The notes under the pieces are model-generated. The model was not told where the DNA came from. It saw nothing but the letters and a program-made list of their open reading frames with translations, and made no database searches. Below, piece after piece: positions 56,163 to 63,661 of a DNA stretch of 64,000 bases (the stretch's first letter is position 1; every line of letters begins with the position of its first letter). The DNA comes from Halomonas halodenitrificans DSM 735 (GTDB lineage Bacteria > Pseudomonadota > Gammaproteobacteria > Pseudomonadales > Halomonadaceae), in NCBI RefSeq assembly GCF_000620045.1, contig NZ_KK211058.1, forward strand, positions 1 through 64,000. The letters run 5' to 3'. Position numbers and translations under genes: made by a program.

Positions 56163-56543
56163 GGGGGCGACATGGCTTCGACGCCGGTGACAACCCCTGC
56201 GGTGCATGCCGAGAGCGTGATGTATCTCGTAAATCCAACATCACGACTAAATAGTCGCAAACGACGACAACTACGCTCAGGGCGCGCTGGCAGCTTAACA
56301 GCCGCTAGCTTCTAGTCCGGCCCCGAAGTGATGTGCCCATTCATCACGGAGGGGATACGAGCCAAGACTGATGGGATCGCGATCGGTAGCGTCCTCTTGC
56401 CGGTCGTTAAACTTCAGAGGAATCGCGTGGCTGGATCCTGACCGTCGGAGCCAGTAGCGTTAAAGCAAATGACGGAATCTAAGCATGTAGAGCCAATGGG
56501 TGCGTGCTGGCGGACGCGGGTTCAATTCCCGCCGCCTCCACCA
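56163..56543 (+). ncRNA. ssrA: Transfer-messenger RNA (tmRNA)
   Basis: A 381-nt one-piece tmRNA. The 5' GGGGGCG pairs with 3' CGCCTCC (one G-U) to form the acceptor stem, followed by ACCA, and the T-arm GGTTCAATTCC is present. The resume codon is GCA at 56257 after AATAGTC. The tag frame (56257-56298) reads ANDDNYAQGALAA then TAA, three residues longer than the E. coli tag. The 3' end is a frequent integration site for genomic islands, and the downstream DNA shows traces of one. Confidence 0.96.
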
Positions 56544-56563
56544 ACCACAGGTTTCAGGACTTC

Positions 56564-56629
56564 TCAAGAAGCACCGGAAACCGCAAGAAAAGGGGCCTTC
56601 GGGCCCCTTTCCTGTATCTGAACGTTCCA
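56564..56629 (+). repeat. tmRNA 3'-flank repeat, copy 1
   Basis: Positions 56564-56629 resemble 60169-60234 closely. Blocks TCAAGAAGCACC, GAAAAGGGGCCTTC, TTTCCTGT and CTGAA are shared in the same order and spacing. This copy includes the tmRNA terminator. Confidence 0.8.
56589..56610 (+). terminator. tmRNA terminator (UUCG loop)
   Basis: The stem AAAGGGGCC/GGCCCCTTT has a C(UUCG)G tetraloop and is followed by CCTGTATCTG. It lies 45 bp past the mature tmRNA end. Confidence 0.75.
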
Positions 56630-56711
56630 TAATGATTCTTGAGGCCCCACCGCCCTGGGGCATAAGCCAAACTCCGCTTTCTAAGGCGCCCCCCCAGCGA
56701 GTCGCCAAATT

Positions 56712-56766
56712 AACAAGCTAACGGCTACGACCATCAAGGCAGTCAAGCCTCGGGACAAAACCTCCA
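56712..56766 (+). pseudogene. Integrase N-terminal remnant
   Basis: The frame encodes NKLTATTIKAVKPRDKT, which closely resembles the first residues of P4-type tyrosine recombinases (KLTxTxIRAxKPRxKxY...). The reading then degenerates within about ten codons, and no start codon is in frame. Its location 170 bp behind tmRNA, in the same orientation, is where integrases of ssrA-targeted islands normally start. It is too short for certainty. Confidence 0.5.
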
Positions 56767-56850
56767 GAGTTGAACCATGCCGGCCTGGAGGCCGCTGAAA
56801 ACCTGAAGGATCAGGCGCAGCGTGGCCCAGTGCCTGCCGACTCGTTGGCG

Positions 56851-57741
56851 CTAGTTGTCGGGCCCTGATTCGGTGAGCGGCTGTGGGTCGCGGATACGGT
56901 GGCGGCGGGAAAATGCTCCACTTTCCGCTTTCTCCGCCTGCTTAAGCGCAGACGCTGCCACGGATGCAGGAGAAGCCAGACCGAGTTCCTGCAGCGCTGT
57001 TTCCGCCCGAGCTGCCCGCGCCTCGAAGGAGCGCAAAGTAGCCAAGGTTTTCTCATCGAGGCGCCCCTTGGATTCGAAGTACTTCAGCCGCGGGTAGCGC
57101 CCTGCCAGCGCGACCCCCCAATGAAGCGCAGGGTTCCACCATGAGTTTATCTCGCGACCCTTGCCCGTAAGGTGTTGCTCCAGCACGTCATCGAGCGCTC
57201 CGTTCAACAGCTTCAGGTCGAAGTCGGCGCCCGGCACCGAGTCATCTGACCCAGCATCATAGGCGTCAACGCCCGTCCGCGAGGGTCCGGTACGCGTATC
57301 GCGATAGCGTGCCAGCGTCATCATGTCGCTCGCCAGCACCGGTTCGTTGACCGGCAGACGGATGGCCTCGGGGTCCCCCATCAGCTGGCCCCGGGACATA
57401 CGAATGAAGGTGTGCTGGTCTTCCATTCCGGGATGGGTGCACCGTAGCCCGACGGCATAGGCGCCCAGGGGTTCCTGCATGAACTGAAACCCGCTGTAGC
57501 GCGCCCAGCGGACCACGAGAAACTCATGCGCCGCGGCGCCGGGCAGATGGAAGTTCACTTCTTGCAGGTAGTCCAGCACGATCTGAACCTGTGCATCCGA
57601 CAGCTCAAGGTCCTCGTGTAGCGGGTACATACCTTCAAAGGTGTTACGCACCGGCCTGGGGCGCGCGGCAAAATAAGCATCGAGCTCGGCCTGGGTGCGT
57701 GGGCGTACTTTTTCCAGCGTCGTACTTTTTTTCGGTATCAT
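56851..57741 (-). CDS. Hypothetical protein, third gene of the cytochrome b-Moco operon
   Basis: A 296-aa soluble protein with no signal peptide or membrane segment. I do not recognise the family. It contains a segment around residues 60-110 rich in aromatic residues (HEFLVVRWARYSGFQFMQEPLG) and a Cys-His pair (LRCTHPGMEDQH). An Ala/Glu-rich helical C-terminus (about 225-285) looks like a coiled coil. AAGGGAAG precedes the ATG. It starts 30 bp behind the cytochrome/molybdopterin gene, so it probably serves the same system. Confidence 0.7.
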   Translation of the reverse strand: MIPKKSTTLEKVRPRTQAELDAYFAARPRPVRNTFEGMYPLHEDLELSDAQVQIVLDYLQEVNFHLPGAAAHEFLVVRWARYSGFQFMQEPLGAYAVGLRCTHPGMEDQHTFIRMSRGQLMGDPEAIRLPVNEPVLASDMMTLARYRDTRTGPSRTGVDAYDAGSDDSVPGADFDLKLLNGALDDVLEQHLTGKGREINSWWNPALHWGVALAGRYPRLKYFESKGRLDEKTLATLRSFEARAARAETALQELGLASPASVAASALKQAEKAESGAFSRRHRIRDPQPLTESGPDN

Positions 57742-57771
57742 AGTGCGACTTCCCTTTCTACTCGCGGACGG

Positions 57772-59289
57772 TCAGATCAGCTGGTTGCGGTCGAAAAAGT
57801 CCGTGTCCTCGAAGTAGCCACCGCGACCCTCCAGGATAATATCGTAGCGGTTAACCACCTCAATACGTTCCAGCCACTTCAGGCTGCGGAATCCGGTCGA
57901 GGTTTCCAGGCGCAGCCGGACCGGGGCACCATTCTTGGCCGGAATCTCGCCTTCGTCGTTGAGCTCAAAGGCAATCAGCGTCTGGGGCATTCGCGCCTCA
58001 ACCATCGGTGTGGACTCGTAGTAGGTGCCCCCCTCGTACAGGGCGTCATCGCGCCCCATGTTCTGGAAGCTGGTGTACACGACGTCAGTCGCGCCGGGCA
58101 AGGGCCCAACCAGATCCAGAAGATCCGCAACGGTAATGCCGCGCCACCGCCCAATCGAGGTGAAGCCCTGCACGCAGTGGTGCAGCGTCGTCTGAGAGTG
58201 GCCCGCCGCAAGCTCGCGAAGCTCGGCAATCGTCAGCGTCATCGGACGCTCCACATAGCCACCGATCTCGAGCACATAGTCGTCCTCGTAGCCGTTGGCC
58301 ATCAGCGCCAGGTATTCTTCCGTTTCCGGTGGACGTCCGCTGCCACGGAAGTGGTGGGTGGTGTTATCGAGACCCACGTCCTTGCCCATGATATTCGAGC
58401 GATCGTAGTGCATGCGCGCGGGCAGCCGGTACAGCAGGTTCGACCATGGCCGCACGATCATGTTGTGCAACCGCTCAACGGCGCGGCCGTCCGCCAACGA
58501 CCACCGCGTGGCAACCACGTGCAGGGTGACCACAAGGGCGAGGCCGAGGGTAAAAATGGCGCCGCCCAGCACAGGGTTGTTGGAGTGCCCCAGCACCATC
58601 TTGGATGTCTCATGCAGGTACCCGTGAAGAAAGACCAACGGCACGTGTATGACGAAGAATGCCAGATACCCCACGAGGCAAAGGAAGTGGACGCTACGGA
58701 TCACCTGGCGGCCACCCAGCGCACGCGTCATGAAAGAGAAAGAGTTGGCGATGGCCGGCGACTGAAAGGCACCGGTCAGGATGACCAAAGGCGTCAATAT
58801 CAGTATCACGAACCCGTAGGACAGCTGCTGCAGGGCATTGAATACCGCCCCGTCGGCGGCGTGGGGCATGGTAAAGGCGAGATAGGCCAGCATGTCCTGA
58901 CCCGCCTGGGCGAAAGTCTCCCAGCTGGTGGGGACGTAACGCCGCCACTGACCGGTAGCCAGCAGCAACACGAAATAGGTGACCCAGCAGGTAACAAACC
59001 CCGTCACCGTCATGAAGTGCCAATACCGCCCGAGACCCAGCAGGCCACGCCCGGGGAGAGAAATGCGAGGGGAGTAGTCGTTATACTCTTCGCCCACCGT
59101 GTAGTACTTGTGCTTCGACTCCTCCCGAATCGTAAACTGAGCCCAGGACGAACCGGGCACGCTATGCTGCGAGCGGTAAAGCTTGGGGTAGGAGCCCAGA
59201 ATCTCGAGGCCCGAGCGCACCAGGAATGAAATGAAAATGATATTGAGGAAGTGCTCTACACGAAGCCACCACGGAAATCCGAGATCCAT
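57772..59289 (-). CDS. Membrane cytochrome b / sulfite-oxidase-fold molybdopterin fusion protein
   Basis: A 505-aa two-domain protein. The N-terminal half has about five transmembrane helices with His residues (VEHFLN, RYWHFM, SVHFLC, FVIHVP, TLHVVA) suited to b-heme ligation, as in cytochrome b561/FdnI-type proteins. The C-terminal half (about 330-505) is a sulfite-oxidase-fold molybdopterin domain with C372 in HHCVQGFTSIGRWRG as probable molybdenum ligand. This implies electron exchange between a Moco site and the quinone pool. Substrate unknown. I start at MDLGFPWW (AAGGGTG upstream); a longer version adds 16 residues. It is 13 bp behind the 175-aa membrane gene. Confidence 0.82.
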   Translation of the reverse strand: MDLGFPWWLRVEHFLNIIFISFLVRSGLEILGSYPKLYRSQHSVPGSSWAQFTIREESKHKYYTVGEEYNDYSPRISLPGRGLLGLGRYWHFMTVTGFVTCWVTYFVLLLATGQWRRYVPTSWETFAQAGQDMLAYLAFTMPHAADGAVFNALQQLSYGFVILILTPLVILTGAFQSPAIANSFSFMTRALGGRQVIRSVHFLCLVGYLAFFVIHVPLVFLHGYLHETSKMVLGHSNNPVLGGAIFTLGLALVVTLHVVATRWSLADGRAVERLHNMIVRPWSNLLYRLPARMHYDRSNIMGKDVGLDNTTHHFRGSGRPPETEEYLALMANGYEDDYVLEIGGYVERPMTLTIAELRELAAGHSQTTLHHCVQGFTSIGRWRGITVADLLDLVGPLPGATDVVYTSFQNMGRDDALYEGGTYYESTPMVEARMPQTLIAFELNDEGEIPAKNGAPVRLRLETSTGFRSLKWLERIEVVNRYDIILEGRGGYFEDTDFFDRNQLI

Positions 59290-59302
59290 TGCGACACCCT
59301 TG

Positions 59303-59830
59303 TCAGTCCATGAAGTGTTGATTGTCGGGAGCGGCAACGATCATCCCGTAGCGCAGCGCCGCAAAAAGCACGATGTAGCCTATGGCGCCCACAAGCGTCA
59401 GATTCCAGATCGCGGCGGAAACAACGCTGGCACCATTCCAGACATACGGTGCATTGCCCAGGAGGCCGCCAAGGTAAACCAGCAGGGAGGCCAGCGCGAT
59501 CGCAAGCCCCCAGTTCCAGAGGCGAGCAGAGGTCAGCAAGCCCACGGCGACGAACACGGCGGCAGCCCCCACGACACCCCAAAGAGCCGGCGTCGCGAAG
59601 GGAAACGGCTCGTGGCTCAATAACGCGGAAGCCGCCGACGCAGCGCCGATAACGGCCACCATGGCCAAGAGAAGCAGTCGAGTAGTCAGCGGGAGATTGA
59701 TACGCACGTAGCGCATCAGCGGAGCGCGATGTTTGCCCGGCTTGGCGTGCTTAAGGATTCGCTGAGTCGCATTTTTGCTGCCGCGAAAGTCCACACCGGC
59801 ACGCAGAGCCGGAGAGTTTTCGTCTTCCAT
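59303..59830 (-). CDS. Four-helix membrane protein, first gene of the cytochrome b-Moco operon
   Basis: A 175-aa protein with a charged N-terminus of about 40 residues and four predicted transmembrane helices (roughly 46-67, 73-95, 100-121 and 130-160), ending in a short tail. The family is not recognised. GGAGGC lies 11 bases before the chosen ATG, which is long; an internal ATG (MRYVRINLPL) is an alternative start. Its tight spacing with the cytochrome/Moco gene suggests a membrane partner or anchor subunit. Confidence 0.68.
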   Translation of the reverse strand: MEDENSPALRAGVDFRGSKNATQRILKHAKPGKHRAPLMRYVRINLPLTTRLLLLAMVAVIGAASAASALLSHEPFPFATPALWGVVGAAAVFVAVGLLTSARLWNWGLAIALASLLVYLGGLLGNAPYVWNGASVVSAAIWNLTLVGAIGYIVLFAALRYGMIVAAPDNQHFMD

Positions 59831-60273
59831 AACTATGTATTGCCTCCATCGAAGATCATTAGTCACCGGGCGATAAACGCAGGGGGCCAGCGCCGGTATC
59901 CTCCCCGCTTTACCAACCAAAGTGAAGCAGGGCATGGGATACCGGCAGCTGACCCGGACTCAACGATACCAGCTTCACCCTCAGCGGGGTGTCGGCATAA
60001 ACCAGCGACGGATCGCCAGAGAGCCAGGCCCCCACAGCAGCACAATCAGCCGTGAGTTGCGCCAAGATGCCGCCTTTGAAGGCCAACGATCCTGAGCAGG
60101 CCCGGGTCATCAGGATGACCGCCAACGTACCGCCTGGAAGGGCAGAGATACCGAGCGTCGAAAAGTGGTCAAGAAGCACCAGGAACCGCATGAAAAGGGG
60201 CCTTCAGACTTCTTTCCTGTGCCTGAAGGCCCCACGGAATGCCTCGACATTCATCCGCTTGGGTCATGGACGG
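59831..60273. other. Gap with a possible gene fragment and the second tmRNA-flank copy
   Basis: On the minus strand an open frame at 59910-60191 could encode 93 residues (ending VSHALLHFGW) whose composition looks protein-like. Its only ATG lies inside the repeated tmRNA flank, so it is probably the tail of a truncated gene. I do not recognise the family. Nothing else convincing is present. Confidence 0.4.
60169..60234 (+). repeat. tmRNA 3'-flank repeat, copy 2
   Basis: Diverged copy of 56564-56629. The tetraloop terminator has mutated, but a new 11-bp stem forms: GGGGCCTTCAG (60197-60207) with CTGAAGGCCCC (60223-60233). The tmRNA gene end itself (CGCCTCCACCA) is not repeated here. Confidence 0.75.
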
Positions 60274-61680
60274 CTAAAGCGCGGGCTCACGGCATAGTGG
60301 TTGATCGGGCCGGGTACGATGCCTGTTTATCTCATGACGTGCGGCCTGTAACGCAGTGCGCAGCCCTTCTTCAACGGTCGGATGATAAAACGGCATCGCC
60401 AGCAGCTGGTCCACGGTCATTTCCTGCTGGATCGACCAGGCAAGCAGATGCAGCAGATGCTCCGCCTCCGGCGCCACCATTTCTGCGCCTAGCAGACGAC
60501 CATCCAGCTCATCGACATACACCTGCAGACAGCCGGCGTTACGCCCGGCCGTCAGGGCGCGCCCCTGACGGGCAAAATCGGCGCTGCCGGCTATCACGCC
60601 GCTGGCAGGAAGCGAGTCGGCGGCCAGCCCGGCGTAGCCGGCTCCCGGATCGGTAAACACCACCCCCATGGGTGTGCGCCGAGCCAAGCATTCAGGCTGT
60701 GGATGCAGAGCCTGGTAGGCGGCGATACGTCCCGCATCTGCGGCCTCGTGCATCAGCGGGCGCAGTCCGTCCACGTCGCCGGCGATAAAGACCGGCAGTT
60801 CGCCTACGCGCAAGGTGGACCTGTCAAAGGCAGGCACGCCACGCGCGTCCAGTGCAACGCCCAGATTTTGCAGCTCCAGGCCTTCCACGTTGGGACGACG
60901 TCCCAAGGACGCCAGTACCCAATCCACCTCCACTTCGCGGTCGCTCGCCTGCATCAGGATGCCTGCTTTTCCTTCGCTCAGCGTGACATCGGCCTCAGTG
61001 GTAACGTGCATCTGCCGACGCAGAACGTCCAACAGGCTTTGATTCACCGCCGACGCGTTGAGCCCCGCTATACGGGAACCACGGGTAAAGCCGTGCACCT
61101 CACAGCCCAGCTGGGCAAACGCCTGACCCAGCTCCACGCCGATGGGCCCCAGGCCCACGACACCCACCCGACGGCCCGGAGCCTCAAGCTCAAAGACCTC
61201 GTTCGACGTCAACACGCGATCTCCCAGCTGACGCCAGGCCTCGGGCAGGTTAGGGCGAGTACCGGTCGCGATAATCACTGCCTCGGCCTCGATGCGTTCG
61301 CCGTTTACCTCAAGCGTAGTCGGCGAAAGAAAGCGTGGTCGGCCGTCAATGCTGCGCTCACCCAGTGCCTCCGTCATGTTCATCGCCCCTGCTGTAAAGC
61401 CATCGCGCAAGGTGCGTACGTGCGCCATGGCTGCCGGCACGTCCATCGCCAGCGCCTCGCCGCCCCGCATACCGCACTCGGCCAGCCAGTCGCGACGACC
61501 GTAGGCGTGAGCCACTTCCAGCAGCGCCTTGGAGGGCATGCAACCCACTCGCGCACAGGTGGTACCGTAGGGACCGGCGTTGATCAGCACTATATCGTCC
61601 GTGTAGCGCCTGGCTTCCTTTAGCGCCGTGAGCCCGGCCGTGCCGGCGCCCAGAATGGCGAGCGTGACTCGTCGCGTCAT
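60274..61680 (-). CDS. FAD-dependent pyridine nucleotide-disulfide oxidoreductase
   Basis: A 468-aa member of the dihydrolipoamide dehydrogenase/mercuric reductase group. The N-terminal FAD motif is GAGTAG, the redox pair is C42 and C47 in CARVGCMPSK, and a second dinucleotide fold is seen at VGVVGLGPIGVELG. The C-terminal FYHPTVEE segment supplies the His-Glu pair. No N-terminal metal-binding domain is present. It lies next to a thiol-sensing ArsR-type regulator and not to any 2-oxoacid dehydrogenase, so a role in thiol/persulfide or metal redox is more likely than in lipoamide metabolism. Confidence 0.85.
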   Translation of the reverse strand: MTRRVTLAILGAGTAGLTALKEARRYTDDIVLINAGPYGTTCARVGCMPSKALLEVAHAYGRRDWLAECGMRGGEALAMDVPAAMAHVRTLRDGFTAGAMNMTEALGERSIDGRPRFLSPTTLEVNGERIEAEAVIIATGTRPNLPEAWRQLGDRVLTSNEVFELEAPGRRVGVVGLGPIGVELGQAFAQLGCEVHGFTRGSRIAGLNASAVNQSLLDVLRRQMHVTTEADVTLSEGKAGILMQASDREVEVDWVLASLGRRPNVEGLELQNLGVALDARGVPAFDRSTLRVGELPVFIAGDVDGLRPLMHEAADAGRIAAYQALHPQPECLARRTPMGVVFTDPGAGYAGLAADSLPASGVIAGSADFARQGRALTAGRNAGCLQVYVDELDGRLLGAEMVAPEAEHLLHLLAWSIQQEMTVDQLLAMPFYHPTVEEGLRTALQAARHEINRHRTRPDQPLCREPAL

Positions 61681-61737
61681 GGGGTGTTGCCTCCCGCTTT
61701 TCGTTGAGCGGCACTCAGCTGCCGCAAGTCGGTCGCA

Positions 61738-61889
61738 TTAGCCGGCCCCCTGCCACGATTTGCGCCGGCAGGTGTTCAGGCACAGCAGACGATAAGCCGG
61801 CCAGAAGCTCAACAAGCCGACAAACGCAGGGCCAGTGGCCGGCGCCGCTGCCAGCAGCCCCGGGGTCAAGGTATAGTGAGGATGTTCAT
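61738..61889 (-). pseudogene. DUF2892-like membrane protein remnant
   Basis: The minus-strand frame ending at 61738 contains FVGLLSFWPAYRLLCLNTCRRKSW. This resembles the C-terminal hallmark of small DUF2892 proteins (LLxFCPLYRLLGINTC). A good ribosome-binding site and ATG (61889) exist, but in a different frame that stops after seven codons, so the gene appears frameshifted or truncated. DUF2892 proteins often accompany BigR/YgaV-type repressors, and one is encoded next door. Confidence 0.45.
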
Positions 61890-61970
61890 CGCGACTCCCC
61901 GTGCGGTGTCGGGCCTAGCCGGCATGCCGGCCGGGAGCTGGCTTTACAGACTAGCCGGAGCGCCAAACAC

Positions 61971-62000
61971 TTTCAATAAACACATAATATTATATTAAAT
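61971..62000 (+). promoter_or_regulatory. AT-rich promoter/operator of the ArsR-type gene
   Basis: TTTCAA (61971-61976), a 16-bp spacer and TATTAA (61993-61998) form a candidate promoter. It encloses the perfect palindrome ATAATATTAT (61984-61993). AT-rich dyads overlapping the promoter are typical autoregulatory sites for BigR-like repressors. The spacing to the divergent reductase is about 300 bp. Confidence 0.5.
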
Positions 62001-62035
62001 ACTGACACATCCACGACACCGAGACACCGATTGCC

Positions 62036-62371
62036 ATGCCAGACGCCACTTCGATTGACCCATCCCGCCTACGCGAGCGGGCCGGCGAAGCCAGAAAGCT
62101 CCTCAAGTCACTGGCCAATACCGACCGCTTGTTGCTTATGTGCCAACTGTCACAGGGTGAAATGAATGTTGGCGAGTTGGAGCGTGAGCTGGGCATCGAG
62201 CAGCCGACTCTCTCCCAGCAGCTTGCAGTACTGCGACGCGAAGCGCTGGTAGCCACCCGGCGGGAAGGCAAGCAAGTTTATTACCGCATCGCCAACGACA
62301 AGGCCATGGCGGTGATTGAGACGCTTTACGCGCAGTTTTGCGCCGACGTGGACGGACCAGCCAACGCTTAA
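62036..62371 (+). CDS. ArsR family repressor, BigR/YgaV (persulfide-sensing) type
   Basis: A 111-aa winged-helix repressor. The recognition region is LGIEQPTLSQQLAVLRREALV, followed by the wing REGKQVYYRI. It has just two cysteines, C36 (LLMCQL) and C102 (QFCAD), 66 residues apart. That is the same spacing as C42/C108 of BigR, whose disulfide or persulfide bridge releases DNA. It lacks the ELCVCDL metal site of ArsR. Target genes are probably itself and the flanking island genes. The ribosome-binding site is poor. Confidence 0.82.
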   Translation: MPDATSIDPSRLRERAGEARKLLKSLANTDRLLLMCQLSQGEMNVGELERELGIEQPTLSQQLAVLRREALVATRREGKQVYYRIANDKAMAVIETLYAQFCADVDGPANA

Positions 62372-62427
62372 GAGGTCATCGGTGCCTCCAGGGTGCGCGG
62401 TAGCGAGAGAATGATCTTATCCAGCAT

Positions 62428-62660
62428 TGGTGGACACCGACCTAAGCGATCATTCGGGCTTCGAAAGCCTCCGGGTTGATCATCCCGACTGCACTGTGCC
62501 GGCGCTGCCAGTTGGAGTCCAACTCGATATATTCGAATACCTGTCGTCGCATGGCATTCCGCGTCGTCCGCCGGGGATCATCATCGGCTTGCCGGTGACA
62601 GGGCGGAGGCGATATGCCTCCCCAGGCCGAAGACGTTCTTCACCATCTCCCGAGTCATGC
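62428..62660 (-). pseudogene. IS3-family transposase 3' remnant
   Basis: Minus-strand translation ending at 62442 reads RRQVFEYIELDSNWQRRHSA, then VGMINPEAFEARMIA and stop. This is the characteristic C-terminus of IS3-family OrfB transposases. Upstream the frame soon loses similarity. TGGTGGACACC (62429-62439), just outside the stop, may be the terminal inverted repeat. Only about 200 bp remain, so it is inactive. Confidence 0.7.
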
Positions 62661-62661
62661 C

Positions 62662-63420
62662 CTACAGCAGCTTCTTCCACCGGCTCTCGACGGTCTCGAG
62701 CTCGGCGGGTCCATAGACCGCCCTCTCATGCTGGCCATAATGGGCCCAGAGCTGGTCTCCGCTATCGTAGTGCCACCATTCGCTGGGAAGATTGGTGAAG
62801 CCGGCATTGCGCATCATCGAGTAGAGCAGCCGCCGATTGTCTCGCGCCTGTTGCTGCTGAGCCGTCGGTGCTGCCAGCGTCTCGAAGTAGACCGTATGCG
62901 AGGCCGGCACGGCCTCATCGAAGAGCGTGCCCATGTCGAGAGGGAGCCCATCGGCATCGCTCAGGGTGACATCCACCGCCCCGCCGGTCAGGTGGGGACT
63001 GGGCGCTCCGGGCTCATAGCTGGGCACCGAGACAAACTCACGAGTGCGGGCGAGGAGCTCCTGCTCGTCGAGCCCCGGATGGTGCCCACGAATCGCCTCC
63101 TGCAGGGTATCGAAGAGGTACTGCTGCACCCGCCATGGCCGCCAGCCATCCAGGATGATCAGCCCCATACCGGCCGGCAAACCACGTGCCACCTCGAGCA
63201 AGCGACGATATACCCCTTCTCGCACATAGCACTCATTCACCGCCCCCGGCACGCCCTGCTTGGCGTAAACGGGGAAGACCCTGATCGGCGGTGGCGCCAG
63301 GCTGAGCGGCACCAGCGGTTCGTCGCTGCCCTGGATGGGGATCCGGCTCAACACCGGCCAGTCGGGGTCGGGTACTTCGGGAATTGGCACAGCGGGCAGC
63401 CGTGAGAGGGAATTCGACAT
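62662..63420 (-). CDS. D-alanyl-D-alanine dipeptidase (VanX/DdpX family)
   Basis: Zinc dipeptidase that hydrolyses D-Ala-D-Ala, 252 aa. The M15 peptidase signature appears as SPHLTGGAVDVTL (zinc His and Asp), with EWWHYD carrying the catalytic Glu and third zinc His. There is no signal peptide, so it is probably cytoplasmic. Its role could be peptidoglycan-dipeptide salvage as for E. coli DdpX; no van genes are present, so glycopeptide resistance is not implied. The ATG at 63420 is chosen over a 28-residue upstream extension. Confidence 0.87.
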   Translation of the reverse strand: MSNSLSRLPAVPIPEVPDPDWPVLSRIPIQGSDEPLVPLSLAPPPIRVFPVYAKQGVPGAVNECYVREGVYRRLLEVARGLPAGMGLIILDGWRPWRVQQYLFDTLQEAIRGHHPGLDEQELLARTREFVSVPSYEPGAPSPHLTGGAVDVTLSDADGLPLDMGTLFDEAVPASHTVYFETLAAPTAQQQQARDNRRLLYSMMRNAGFTNLPSEWWHYDSGDQLWAHYGQHERAVYGPAELETVESRWKKLL

Positions 63421-63661
63421 GGCGTTATCCAAGCAGTGTGCTAACCAAACCTTGCCGCCTACCCCTCTGAATAAAGGGGGCATAGCCGGCCTGTGCCCTG
63501 CCATGATCGCGCCTTACTGCTTATCTCTTGTGCCGGCCTTTATATAGCGTTGAAGGCCCGAGGCCACTCCATGAGAAGCAAGGCTACGCTAGAAGAAATA
63601 CCAGGCGGGCTGCACGAATAACAATACGCGCCCTCAGCCTGCAATACACGAGGAAGAGAGC

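Larger units (their letters stand above)
56544..56850. other. ssrA downstream region with decayed island DNA
   Basis: Contains the tmRNA terminator, an integrase N-terminal remnant (56712-56766), and a further open stretch on the plus strand to about 56860 (ending in LALVVGP, stop) in another frame. I see no intact gene. Confidence 0.6.
61681..62035. other. Reductase-arsR divergent intergenic region
   Basis: 355 bp with no intact gene. It holds a decayed DUF2892-like fragment (61738-61889, minus) and, near the arsR end, a strongly AT-rich stretch with operator-like symmetry. Confidence 0.6.

Noticed and set aside
61704-61979. Plus-strand 91-codon frame between the reductase and arsR genes
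   Set aside because: Low-complexity Ser/Arg/Pro/Ala peptide, no ribosome-binding site, antisense to the DUF2892-like relic.
63570-63620. 16-codon ORF upstream of the VWA gene
   Set aside because: Has an ATG and stop but no ribosome-binding site or conservation argument; chance occurrence is likely.
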